Shown: piece by piece, positions 1 to 28,484 of the stretch | Layout of the letters: each line of letters starts with the position of its first letter | Numbering within the stretch: the first letter of the stretch is position 1 | Translations under genes and position numbers: made by a program | The notes under the pieces: generated by a model | Seen by the model: the letters and a program-made list of their open reading frames with translations, nothing else | Databases searched by the model: none | Told to the model about the DNA's origin: nothing | NCBI GenBank assembly: GCA_948474755.1 | Contig: CAOLHI010000624.1 | Coordinates: 372,001 to 436,000, forward strand | Origin: Ctenosaura bakeri | Taxonomy: Eukaryota; Chordata; Lepidosauria; Squamata; Iguanidae | Direction: 5' to 3' | DNA: 64,000 bases

Positions 1-620
1 TTTGAATGAGGATAGTGAGGGAGCTGTTATAAAACTTGGAAATATATTGTCCTTTGCTTTTCTTGGGTATGAAAGTGAGAGAATCTACAGGAGATAGCCC
101 TTGTTAAAACTCTTAAAATTAAAATACAGTTTTTAAAAGGGAGAGAGGAAGCAAGGTAAACAATCTCTTACTCTTTCAGAAGCTAATTAATGTCTACAGT
201 GTGTCCTCTATATATGGAGAGGTTCTTTTCCAGGAACCCCCAAAGACAGCAAAATTTGCAAATGCTCATGTCTCATTATATTTGATGGCAGCAGTATGCA
301 GACGAACCCTTAAACCTGTCCATGCTCATGTCACTGCCATTTTAAGTAGAGGACTTGACATGGTCATGGATGCTCAAACTTGCACATCTGGAGACCCAAG
401 TAAGGAGGGTCCACTGTACAACTTATTAGAAAATCGCGGAGTGTCTTTGGAATGTTTTCAGGAAAGGTTGTGTATAAACGAATAAGCTCTTGAGAAGGTG
501 AATGAGCATGAGGAGATGGCTGTCTACAGACACAGATCTGGAAATGTACTATTGATGCAAGCATTCTATAGATCTTGACTAATTTATTTTTTTCTCCTTT
601 TTTCTCTTTTTTCAATCTGA

Positions 621-19274
<18,654 letters not shown>

Positions 19275-20170
19275 GGAGTGGCCATCCCACTGGATGTTGG
19301 CTGCAGGAAAACTCCCGTCTCAGAAGCCAGGAGACCAAATCAGGAGGCGATATGGTGCACCCGATCAGATTGTAATTCTTGGGAGAACATCTAAAGAACT
19401 CCAGCCCTTCCGATCTTGCAGAGGACAGATACAGGCTGCTGGCATGACCAGAGCCTCCCTACAAAGAGACCAGAGGGTTTGGCTTTTTGTTGTTGTTGTT
19501 GTTTTGTTTTTGTTTTGTTTTTAGGCTGAGACAAGACTCTCCTCTCTATGGAGACTTCTGAAGATATTTCACAGTATATTTTCTTTGTATAAAGTTCTTT
19601 CCTAAAGAACAGAAAATAGTTTTATATGAAACAAACAAACAAACAAAAAAGGATTAAAAAAAAGAGGCAGATGTTATAAAGAGGGTACGGATTTGTATCC
19701 TTCTAATATTTAGTCACCATGATGAATTTCTGGGGAAGGAAAAGGTTCAAAATAACAAAAAGGGCATTTTTATTGGAAAGAGAAAGGTGGGAGAAAATGA
19801 ATCATGGATTGTAAAACTGTGGATGAGTGATTTTTATTTTGAATATAATTTTTTAAATAGAGGTGTTGCTACCTGCTGTGAAATGTTCATTTTTTTGGTC
19901 AGATGCCTTTTGTCCTGTCAAAAGCCCCATGAGACTTCCTGCTATAGTTGCCATGGTGGAAGGCTGGAGGTTGTGTTCAGAACCTGCCATTGCTGGAGAC
20001 TTACTCATAAGTTCCCCTCATTCCATCCCATCCTTTTTTGTGATTGAAATTTTTAATCTCCCTCCTTCCCTTCTGCCCTTTGTGTGAAAACTGCAAATCG
20101 AAGGCCTTTTTCTTTAATGTAAATTGTATTTATTAAAAAAAATAAAAATAAAATCCAACTCCTGTCTGTT
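19275..20170 (+). other. DCAF1: DCAF1 3' UTR
   Basis: This unspliced sequence runs after the stop codon to just past the poly(A) signals at 20141-20152. It includes a T/G-rich low-complexity stretch (19486-19523) and an (AAAC)n run near 19630. The end point is inferred from the signals. Confidence 0.75.
20141..20152 (+). terminator. DCAF1: DCAF1 polyadenylation signals
   Basis: Two overlapping AATAAA hexamers begin at 20141 and 20147, about 870 nt after the DCAF1 stop. 'tgtctgttc' lies downstream as a plausible U/GU-rich element. Confidence 0.7.
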
Positions 20171-22906
20171 CATAGCCTTGAACTGCTGTAGCACAATTTA
20201 GTGGGTCTCTAACTCTTCAGGCTGCCTTCTGTGCCATGAGAGTTATTCATGCAGGAATTGTGACTGCATTAACATGAGCGTTGACAAGCAGCTGTACTCC
20301 TTAACATTCATATTCATGTGCACAAACAATTCAAGAACTGAGAGGGGCAGTCTTCAACTCCTCCTGGAAGATGATTCATAAAATATACCCACAAGGACCG
20401 TGCAGACATTACGGCTATGTAAACTCAGATGTCCACCAATAATCTCTAATTTGTCCTTCTCTTTCCCCCCACTTCATAACTAGATTGATTTATTCATATT
20501 TGTGAAGATTGCCTACATAAAGCACTGGCAAGTGCTTTACAAAATCAAGATAAAGTATGATTTTGCCTGCACTTAAGACTTATAGTGAAATTTGTTGATG
20601 AAAACATTTGCTTGTCCCAAGATTTTCCTGTTTCAGTTTAAAACATCTGTCCTTGTTTTGTTTTTTAAAATAAATGAAACAATGTGTTCATAAATTAGCT
20701 GCACTAAAAGCACTGGTAAGAAGAAGAGTGTTCAGAAGTGATTGAAATTAGCTAAAGGTTGCCTCCTTTTTAGCTGTTCATGTGTGTATTTCTCCAAATT
20801 CAGACCTTTTCTGGAAATTGATCAAAAGCTGTTCGGAAGCAAACAAAACCTGTTCTTTTTTAAAGAGATGGAGACATTCACAAATATTTTTTAGATCCTT
20901 TCATGATTTCTTTGATTTATCAGCATCAAACAGCATCAAACCTCAGCGTGACTGATCCTCCCCAATATGCCAGCACACTGGATGAAGGTCTAATACTGAG
21001 ATTTGGTAGAACCATCTACACAGTAAACTGTTCTCTCCACTTCAGAAATTTGTATTTTGACAAGTCCTCACTGTTGTAATATTGGGCCAAATTTTATTCA
21101 TAACTGTAGACAAAATTGAAGTGTGACAGCTGTTCCGAAATTCTGACAAGAGACCAGCATTAACATGTCTAGTATCTAAATCCTACACCTGGTCATTGTG
21201 AGATAAGCCTAAACCTTTCAAAATAGAGGTTCAAGTCTTTGTTTAAGATGTGGATTAACAATGCAAGTTCTTCAGCAAACCATTTTGAACATTGTTTCAG
21301 AAACTGCAATTTGCCAATGAGCTAGTTTTTGTATTCCTGCCACCCTAGCTTTACTGCACAAGAAAGTGATTTAGTTGCCTAAAATAAATGGAGCACATAG
21401 GGTAAAATCTCAGAAGCTAGACTGGGGCTGAACAGGGTTAGTAGCAGGGCTGCAAAACTGTGAAGAGATACAATTCGTCCACTACCCAACCTACGCATTC
21501 TTTGCAAAATGTTGCAAATTCCTTGAAAAGCAAGCTTAGAAAGAGAATTATGCAAGCTAAGTGAATGTGCATACAATTATTTATTAATTGCATAACTTAG
21601 ACACAAGTGGAGTTACCCTAGTGTAAAATGTGGGATGATTCTACCACAGCATATACACGCTCCACCTTATATTTTACAATCCACACTTCATCCTTTTTTA
21701 CCTGAGGGCCACTTCACAAAACAATAGCCTACATACATAGCCATGTGTGACAAAAGTATGTTTTGTTGCAAGTATCTCTGTGAATCCTCTGCTGGTTGTG
21801 ATTTCTAGTATGTGGTAAATTAGATAATGTGCTCTTATTGCACATGTCACTATGCATATTTTCTGAACTGAGATGGTTATCCCATTGCCTCAAGTGCAGC
21901 AAGAATCCCAGAGCAGTGTGTGTGAGCATCATGTGTAAGACAGCCACATTCTGACCCAGAAATATTTCTAGATAGTACATTTACCTGCCTAAACCTGCTG
22001 TCCATTACCAAGAGTGGGGGAAGCATTATTATGTATAGTATAGTACACACTAAGCAGGCAACCTTGTCATGTTTTCCTTTTTATTTTTGTGATGAAGGAA
22101 CTGAACAACATAATCATTTAGATTTTGTTATCAGGTCCTAATCAAGTGCCTGGTTATTTGTCTTCCTGAGAAGCCCACAGCTATTAACAGGAAATTTAAG
22201 AACGGCTTTGAATTTTCAGTATTATAATCCAGCCAACAGTAAGCACAGAGAGAGGGGAAGGGAAAAACCCAAGGTGCCTTGCATCTTAATGCACCAAGAG
22301 GTGCTGGGGACTGAACTAAACATTTAAGCTTCACAGGATTGTTCTTTGGTTAAGACCACCTTAAAAGCTCACCCACAAAAAAGGCTGGTCTAATCAAGCT
22401 TACATTGTTTTATCTTTCTTTTAAAAAAATCTGGTGTTAACTACTGAGGAAAGAAGCAACCAGGCTTCAACTTTCAAAGAAAATCAAAAAGCTCAAAACT
22501 GGCATAGTACTGAACAGCAGTTGAAAGCAGTGCTGTTACAAACTGAAGGAGGTGTAGTTACGAGCTGCATCTACTGGAGCACAGAGCCAGCCTGGCAGAC
22601 TACAGAAACCAGGACACTGCACAAAGTTTAAAAAGTCCATCAGTGAACAAGGCTTTACTGACAACTTTCCATACATTTAAAAAAAAAAAAAGAACACAGC
22701 AGACAGTGTCACATATTAAAAACAAATAAAATGGGATTCATTAAAATGGTATTAAAATTAATCAGAAGCTAATAAACTTGTAGAATTCTGCTGGAGGACT
22801 TTTGGGGCCTCACTCAAAAGAATTGGCCATAAAAGGAACCAGGCTGTTTGAGACAAAGAAAGATGGAACCAGAGGAAACAGGAAGAGAGACAGAAGAGAG
22901 TAAATA
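20171..22906 (-). other. RBM15B: RBM15B 3' UTR and convergent intergenic space
   Basis: This is the gap between the DCAF1 poly(A) signal and the RBM15B stop. RBM15B mRNAs have long 3' UTRs in other vertebrates, so much of this is probably its 3' UTR on the minus strand. TTTATT (minus-strand AATAAA) occurs at 22080-22085 and 21580-21585, so the true end cannot be chosen by eye. No LINE or SINE is recognisable, which fits transcribed, constrained sequence. An A13 run lies near 22680. Confidence 0.5.
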
Positions 22907-25774
22907 CTAGGCAGTGTCTCTGACTATCACTATCACCATATGTTCTTCTTCTAACTTTCCCAATGTTCGTAGTGCGGACTGGAGGTACTGCTGGGAGAAT
23001 TCGCAAGGAGGGAAAGCATAAAGCATGCCCGTGCTGTCTCTGCCCTTTGCCCCTCCCACAGGAAGGCTGATCACCCCAGCAGCCTGTTTTTGTTTCAAGT
23101 AAGAGACCAGATTCCTGAGAAGCCGCCTTTGCAAGCCAGGCTCCACGGCAGGGAAGGTCCCTTCAGCTCCTGCTCCTTGAGTAGCCTGTGTAGCCAGCAG
23201 CACAGCGTAGCCGTTGGGGCTTCCTTGCTTGATACGGCGAGTTACTTCGTCCAGCTTGGGCTGGTCAAGCCGAAGTCTTTGAGCAATCTTGAGCTGTGTT
23301 AGTTTTCCACCGGACAAGTGGTCTTTCAAAAGACCATTGATGACTCCTAAGTCCCCCTCAAGGATGTGCATAGATGTAGGGAAACAGCTGTTCTTCAGGA
23401 CAAGTAGCCCGTTCCAGGCAAGCTGCAGTGTGTGGGCATAATCTGACAAGCTTTTTAGTTTCTTTGTTTCAGATTTGGACTCTTCATGGGTCTTTGATTC
23501 AGACTCACCAGTTCGATGATTGCGTTCACTGTCCCGTTTTTTAGGCTGAGGAGGATCAGATGTTTCACGATGAGGTTTCTCCTCTGATGCATGCCGGTTG
23601 TTCTGGAGAGAGTTATTCTGTTCTTTCTCTGTTGTGGACTCAGTGGTGTGGTTCTCCTTCCGAGTCCGATCTGGGCTGCGGTCAGCAGCTGTCCCACCGG
23701 CCTTTGTCCTGCTTCTGTCCTCATATGGTGAGTGGGTGGCTCTCCCACGTTCGCTAGAAAGGCTGCGGCGCTTGCGCCTTTCCTCCCAAGGCTTAAGCAC
23801 ACTGCGGTCACTATCGCTGCCCCAACGTTCTCCACTCCGGCTACGTGCTGACCGACTATAGGTCTCCAAATTGTTTCTGCGCTCTGCATTTTTGACAGGA
23901 CTAGCCCAATCTGCCTCTAGAAAGCCCCTTTCTCTATCTGAGTAGAGAAGATGAGGAGGAGTCCTATCTCTCACCCTTAAGTCTTGCTCTAGACTCCTGT
24001 GTCTGCTGTAAGTTTCAGGCAGCAATTCGTAGTGTACGGGTAGTGGTGCAGGTTGGTACTGCTGGGGGTAGCGTGCCTCCTCCGCTTTGGCAAAATCCAC
24101 TCGCAGCCTCCTGTCCGGCCCACCCAAAGGGAAGCCTCTCATCTGTGCACACGCAGCCTGGGCAGCATCCAAACTTTCATACTGAATATAAGCGAAACTG
24201 TCCCCTTTCACATAGTCAATAGTCCTAATGCTACCAAATCGATCAAATTCTCTAGCAAGGGCAGCCAAAGAAGTACTCGGACCAAGTCCACCCACCCAAA
24301 GTCTGGTGGTGGGGTTGGCTTTCCCGTAGCCAATTTTGATAGGGTTCCTGCCAACAACCCGGCCGGACATGGCGACCTTGGCCCGATGCGCCATGTCCAG
24401 GTTCTGGAACTTAAGGAAAGCATAAGCACCGCCTTGGCCCCGTGCGGGGCGCTTGATCACCACCTCCTCTATGATGCCGTATTTTTCAAAGGCCCGCCTC
24501 AGCTCCACCTCGGAGACGTTGTGGTCGAGGTTGCCTATGAAGAGGTTTCTGGTGGCTCTCTGGTCGTCCTCCGGCATGAGGTCCTCCTCGGCCACTATGG
24601 GGTAGCCGTAGGGGCGCCCGCGCTCGTCGTACAGCCCGTAGTAGTCCAGCACCCTCTCCCGTTCCCGCGAGAGCCCCAGGGCCACGGCTTCCAAGGCAAA
24701 GGCGGCGGCGGCGGCGGCTTGGGCGTGCCGTGGCCTGGGCTCCCTCAGCAGAGGGCTGGCGACGGGGGAGAGCGACCTCTGCTTGTAGGGGTAAACGCCG
24801 TGGATGGGGGGCAGGAAGGCCAGGGGCTCCGGGGAGGGGGCGGGCGGGGGCGTGCGGCTTCGCCTCCCCCCCCGCAGGTACACGGGCTCCACCTTCAGCG
24901 GGCGATCGAAGAGCAGCAGCTGCCGGGCTCTGGCGTGGCGCCGGGCGTCCCGGGCGTCCGCCGGGTGCCTGAAGTTCACGTAGGCCACCCGGCCCAGCTC
25001 CGGGGTGTGCGAGAGCTTCACGCTGATGTCGCCGGCGCCGCCGCTGGCGAACCGCTGGAACTGGCGGAAGAGCCCGTCTTCCAGGAGCTGGTCCGGCAGG
25101 GCCGGGCTGAGGCCGCTCACCAGCAGCGTCTTGTACTCGCTGGCGCCCGGGGGCTCGCCCGCCAGGCCCGCCGCCGCCGACAGGCCCAGCCCCGGGGCCA
25201 GCAGCAGCGACGGCGCCGCCACCGGCGGGGGCCCGCCCAGCAGCAGCGAGGGGGCGACCATGGCGGCGGCGGCGGCGGCGGCGGCCACCGCTTTGGCCTT
25301 GGCGGCGCCCAGCACCCGCGAGGAGGAGGAGGACGAGGACGCCGAGGACGGGGGCGCCGGGGGCGGCGGCGGCGGGGGCGGGGGCGCGGCGGAGGGGGTC
25401 TGGCCGCCGCTCCGGGCGCTGGACGAGGATGAGGCGGCGGCGGCGGCGGCGGCGCGGTGGTTGGAGTCGCCCCCGCCTCCCCCTCCGGGCCGCTCCTCCC
25501 CGCGGTGGCTGCGGGAGCTGGAGCCGCCCGCGGCGGACTTGTCCCGGCTGCTGCGCGACGAGGAGGCGGAGGCGGAGGCCGACGAGGAGGAGGAGGCGCC
25601 CGAGCTCCGGTGCGGGCCCCGCCGGCCGCTGCTGCCGCTGCTGCCTCCGCCGCTGGCGCCGCCGCCGCTCTCCCGCTCCCGCTCCCGCGGCCTCTTGGCG
25701 GAGGAGGAGGAGGAGGCGCCCCGCGTCCCCCCGGACCCGGCCGGGCTGGAATCCCGCTCGCTCGCCCGCTTCAT
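22907..25774 (-). CDS. RBM15B: RBM15B, intronless RNA-binding SPEN-family protein
   Basis: RBM15B is a nuclear adaptor of the m6A methyltransferase complex (WTAP/METTL3) and acts in splicing and RNA export. The single 955-codon frame starts MKRASERDSS, as in human RBM15B, and ends VIVIVRDTA followed by TAG. Residues 1-210 are low-complexity Ser/Gly/Ala/Pro with basic patches. RRM1 is about 213-297. RRM2 is about 408-484, with LFIGNL and the GGAYAFLKF RNP1. RRM3 is about 490-563, with RLWVGGL and DSFAYIQY. An Arg/Ser-rich linker follows, and the SPOC domain is about 775-952. RRM2, RRM3 and SPOC are nearly identical to human. The human protein is about 890 residues; the excess here is mostly in the N-terminal homopolymers. 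Lack of introns is normal for this gene. The start has G at -3. Long open frames on the opposite strand are composition artefacts. Confidence 0.98.
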   Translation of the reverse strand: MKRASERDSSPAGSGGTRGASSSSSAKRPRERERESGGGASGGGSSGSSGRRGPHRSSGASSSSSASASASSSRSSRDKSAAGGSSSRSHRGEERPGGGGGGDSNHRAAAAAAASSSSSARSGGQTPSAAPPPPPPPPPAPPSSASSSSSSSRVLGAAKAKAVAAAAAAAAMVAPSLLLGGPPPVAAPSLLLAPGLGLSAAAGLAGEPPGASEYKTLLVSGLSPALPDQLLEDGLFRQFQRFASGGAGDISVKLSHTPELGRVAYVNFRHPADARDARRHARARQLLLFDRPLKVEPVYLRGGRRSRTPPPAPSPEPLAFLPPIHGVYPYKQRSLSPVASPLLREPRPRHAQAAAAAAFALEAVALGLSRERERVLDYYGLYDERGRPYGYPIVAEEDLMPEDDQRATRNLFIGNLDHNVSEVELRRAFEKYGIIEEVVIKRPARGQGGAYAFLKFQNLDMAHRAKVAMSGRVVGRNPIKIGYGKANPTTRLWVGGLGPSTSLAALAREFDRFGSIRTIDYVKGDSFAYIQYESLDAAQAACAQMRGFPLGGPDRRLRVDFAKAEEARYPQQYQPAPLPVHYELLPETYSRHRSLEQDLRVRDRTPPHLLYSDRERGFLEADWASPVKNAERRNNLETYSRSARSRSGERWGSDSDRSVLKPWEERRKRRSLSSERGRATHSPYEDRSRTKAGGTAADRSPDRTRKENHTTESTTEKEQNNSLQNNRHASEEKPHRETSDPPQPKKRDSERNHRTGESESKTHEESKSETKKLKSLSDYAHTLQLAWNGLLVLKNSCFPTSMHILEGDLGVINGLLKDHLSGGKLTQLKIAQRLRLDQPKLDEVTRRIKQGSPNGYAVLLATQATQGAGAEGTFPAVEPGLQRRLLRNLVSYLKQKQAAGVISLPVGGAKGRDSTGMLYAFPPCEFSQQYLQSALRTLGKLEEEHMVIVIVRDTA

Positions 25775-26680
25775 GGCTCCGGGGCCCGCGATTCAGGAGG
25801 CGCCTCCGGCGGCAGCTGCCATCTTGGACAAAAGGGAACGAGCGAAGGCGGCTCTGCCCAGTTGCCGCGCCGTACGCGCCTCGGACGTCATCATCCCGCG
25901 TCCCCGCCCCGAGCTGACGAGCGGCGCTCGGGGACCCGGACGGGGGGGGCGCGCAGGCCAGCGACCGGCCGCTTCAGCGCACTGGCTCCGGCCCGCGGGG
26001 GCGAGGCGAAGTCCCTCCTCCTCTCCCTCCGCACCGCGAGCGGAGGACGGGTGGGACAGGAGGACAAACGTCCTCCCGCGTTTCTGACTCCGCGAACCCG
26101 CCGCGCGCCCGTTTTCGTCGCCAGGCCGATCCCAGGTGGGCGGTGCTCCTTTTCCCGCCTCCACGTGCCTCGCTAGCGGTCCCCCTCGAAGCTCACGGGC
26201 AGGAAGCGGGAGCGGACAGGTAGGCCCTGGAGGCGGAGCGGCACCCCCCCCGAGCCCCTCTTCTGCCCCGCAGGACTAAAGGGCGCGCCGAGGCTGAGGC
26301 GCTGAGGGGAGGCCTCCCCTCTCCCGCTCCTCGGCTTTTTAAATGGCCGGCATTTCCGGAGGGCGCGCGCAACGGTTCCGCCGTTGGCTCCCAGGGAGGA
26401 GGGGGTCAGTTCCGTCGACGGGCTCCGCATCTCGCAGGCCTGCCCGAGAAAACCTGGCATTGGGGCCTGTACTCATGAAGGGGCTTCTGGGGGGCGGGGG
26501 AGGGAGCCCGCGTGGCGTAACGAACGGCTCGAGCGCCTGACTAGGAATCCCCGCCCGGCCACGGAAAGCCAGTGGGTGGGCCCGTCGCCCCCCCCCCGCG
26601 GGTTCCCCGACCGCGGCTTAGATCCTGCCGCTGAAAGAGGGGAACGTGGCTGGGGTTGTGCAGTAGCTTCGTAATCTGTT
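25775..26680 (-). promoter_or_regulatory. RBM15B: CpG-island promoter and 5' UTR of RBM15B
   Basis: This very GC- and CpG-rich block continues from the RBM15B coding region and fades near 26.7 kb. On the minus strand a YY1-type AAGATGGCAGC lies at 25815-25825, about 45 bp upstream of the ATG. A CRE-like TGACGTC lies at 25884-25890. YY1 sites at this distance are typical of TATA-less housekeeping promoters. The start site itself cannot be fixed. Confidence 0.65.
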
Positions 26681-28060
26681 TCTTTCATTGCATTCTCAGA
26701 GAACCGAAGCGCATTCAGAAAACGCCCTGCTCTTCCCTTACTTCTACACCCCCGTTACTGTTACAAGAGTCCTAAGGCATCCGCCCACACGGTGTGTACT
26801 TAGCAAGGTCTTCTGCTTGTGTGAGCGGCACTGTAAATGTGCACAGGATTAGTTTCCTTTCATTGTATTTGTACGCAAAGGAGCTTTGGGGCTTCTTGAG
26901 AGCTCCCGTCCTCTGCTTTGCAGTCAGCCCTAGTCTTTGTAACGTATTCCTGACATACACGCTCCTGTACCTAGAGTTCCCTTACTCTTCTCACCCTGGA
27001 ACAGACTGGTGTGTGTGTGTGTGTGTATGCAGTGAAATATGTTCCACAGACACAGACTGTCACATAATACAGAGCCTCTGTCACAGTGCAACTGGACCTT
27101 GCACACAAAACTGGTAATAGTAAAGTCAGAAGCTGCTGGTAAGTTAAAGTAACATGAGTTTTCCAGAACTGATACTAAGGACAGACTTTTGGTGCCAATA
27201 CTAATGCCCTCAAGGGTGTGGCAGCCGCAGTGTAACTTGCAGGATACAATCTTGATTAAAGTTGTGCTTGATGCAGGTAGTGTTAACTTTACATCTCACA
27301 ACACAGCCGGCGGAAAAACTCCCCATTCTTCTGTGGAGGACCCTCATCTGCAGTGGCAACTGTAAACACAGAGTGAACACAAACTAACACAGATGCTGCC
27401 AATTAGCTTGGGTGCGATATTTCTTTTAAAACTTGAATAATTTCTAGCAACACGTGAGACGGTGCTATTATCCTGTTAAGACATAACAGCACACATTTTC
27501 AAAACATGGCCCAGGTGCCCTGGCTCTGAAGTAGTACTGTGTAAAATTCAAACAGCTAGCACACACAAAGTGACAAACCATCAGCAAGGTGGGTGCTCAG
27601 GCCATACAAACTCCCATGTTTGCCTGCTAATATGTGGAGCAAAACCGGATATGTGGACATGGGCACACACATAAGCATCACCATCAAACCTTCTCATATG
27701 CCTGACCCTAATCCAGGTCCTCAGATGTTTAGTACAAGGGTTTATAAATAACCACATTTAGCTAAACATGGTTACTATCCTATACAGAGTTTTCTCTTCA
27801 ACATATGACAGCTCAGAATACTGGCACACAATATTCAGAGAGTACGGCATATGTGGGTGCTCATGTCTTTATTCCCAGATATGCACGACACATGAGGAGG
27901 CAACACCTGCATAGGGCTGTTCCATAGACCATCACCAATACTGGTATTAAACAGTGCTAGAAAGGTACCCACTTTGCTTCTATTAAATGCCAGACTGAGC
28001 TTATATAATGACCTGATTTGCCACTAAACCTGTACCACATTGCTTAAATCAGCTGATGAT
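26681..28060. other. RBM15B-MANF intergenic spacer
   Basis: This is the spacer between the RBM15B promoter and the MANF 3' end. It contains a GT microsatellite (27009-27026). I recognise no exon, RNA gene or known repeat in the remainder. Confidence 0.6.
27009..27026. repeat. (GT)n microsatellite
   Basis: A nine-unit GT run. Confidence 0.9.
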
Positions 28061-28073
28061 GGATTTCATAATG

Positions 28074-28079
28074 TTTATT
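28074..28079 (-). terminator. MANF: MANF polyadenylation signal (candidate)
   Basis: TTTATT on the plus strand is AATAAA on the minus strand, about 220 nt downstream of the MANF stop. It is the nearest hexamer after the stop, so the 3' UTR is provisionally 28055-28299. Confidence 0.55.
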
Positions 28080-28299
28080 TTAAAAATCCCATGTGTGTCA
28101 ATTTTTAACATAACTCAGACAAGAGAAATAAAAACTTGAGACATGACAAGGCAGCAGAACCACCACTGAAAGAAACATTCTGATCTGACAGCTGAAACCC
28201 ATTTAAATAAGTTACAAAAACAGCTCTCCAGGAAAGGAAATACAAAGATTAACATAGTTTCTTTGTGACGTGCTAATATGATAGAGGCCACTTTGATGG

Positions 28300-28484
28300 T
28301 CAGAGGTCTGTCCGCGAACTGGCTGCTTTTGGTGCATATTTAGGCATCAGTTCATTAATTTTCCGAATGTACTCTGATTTTTCTGCGCAGCCTTTGCATG
28401 TTTCACCCCAGTCATCTAGTATTTTCTTCAGTTGTTTAACTTTTAGCTTCTTCAGATCCACAGTACTCAGGTCAATCTGTTTAT
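28300..28484 (-). CDS. MANF: MANF exon 4 (C-terminal domain)
   Basis: The exon completes a split Asp codon and encodes 60 residues, from [13 protein letters not shown] through [14 protein letters not shown] to ASSRTDL, then TGA. It contains the CxxC motif and the RTDL retrieval signal. The minus-strand acceptor reads TTCATCAG. Confidence 0.97.

Noticed and set aside
201..485. 94-codon open frame upstream of the first DCAF1 exon seen
   Set aside because: It does not match DCAF1 or any protein I recognise, lacks convincing splice sites in a compatible phase, and DCAF1 continuity does not need it.
24053..25432. 459-codon open frame on the strand opposite RBM15B
   Set aside because: It is antisense to a clear, conserved coding region. 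The sequence is GC-driven Arg/Gly/Ala with no domain; it is open only because RBM15B is CpG-rich.
25005..26087. 360-codon plus-strand frame over the RBM15B start and promoter
   Set aside because: It is composition-driven, with poly-Ala/Glu/Pro from trinucleotide repeats, and overlaps coding sequence and CpG island. No known protein resembles it.
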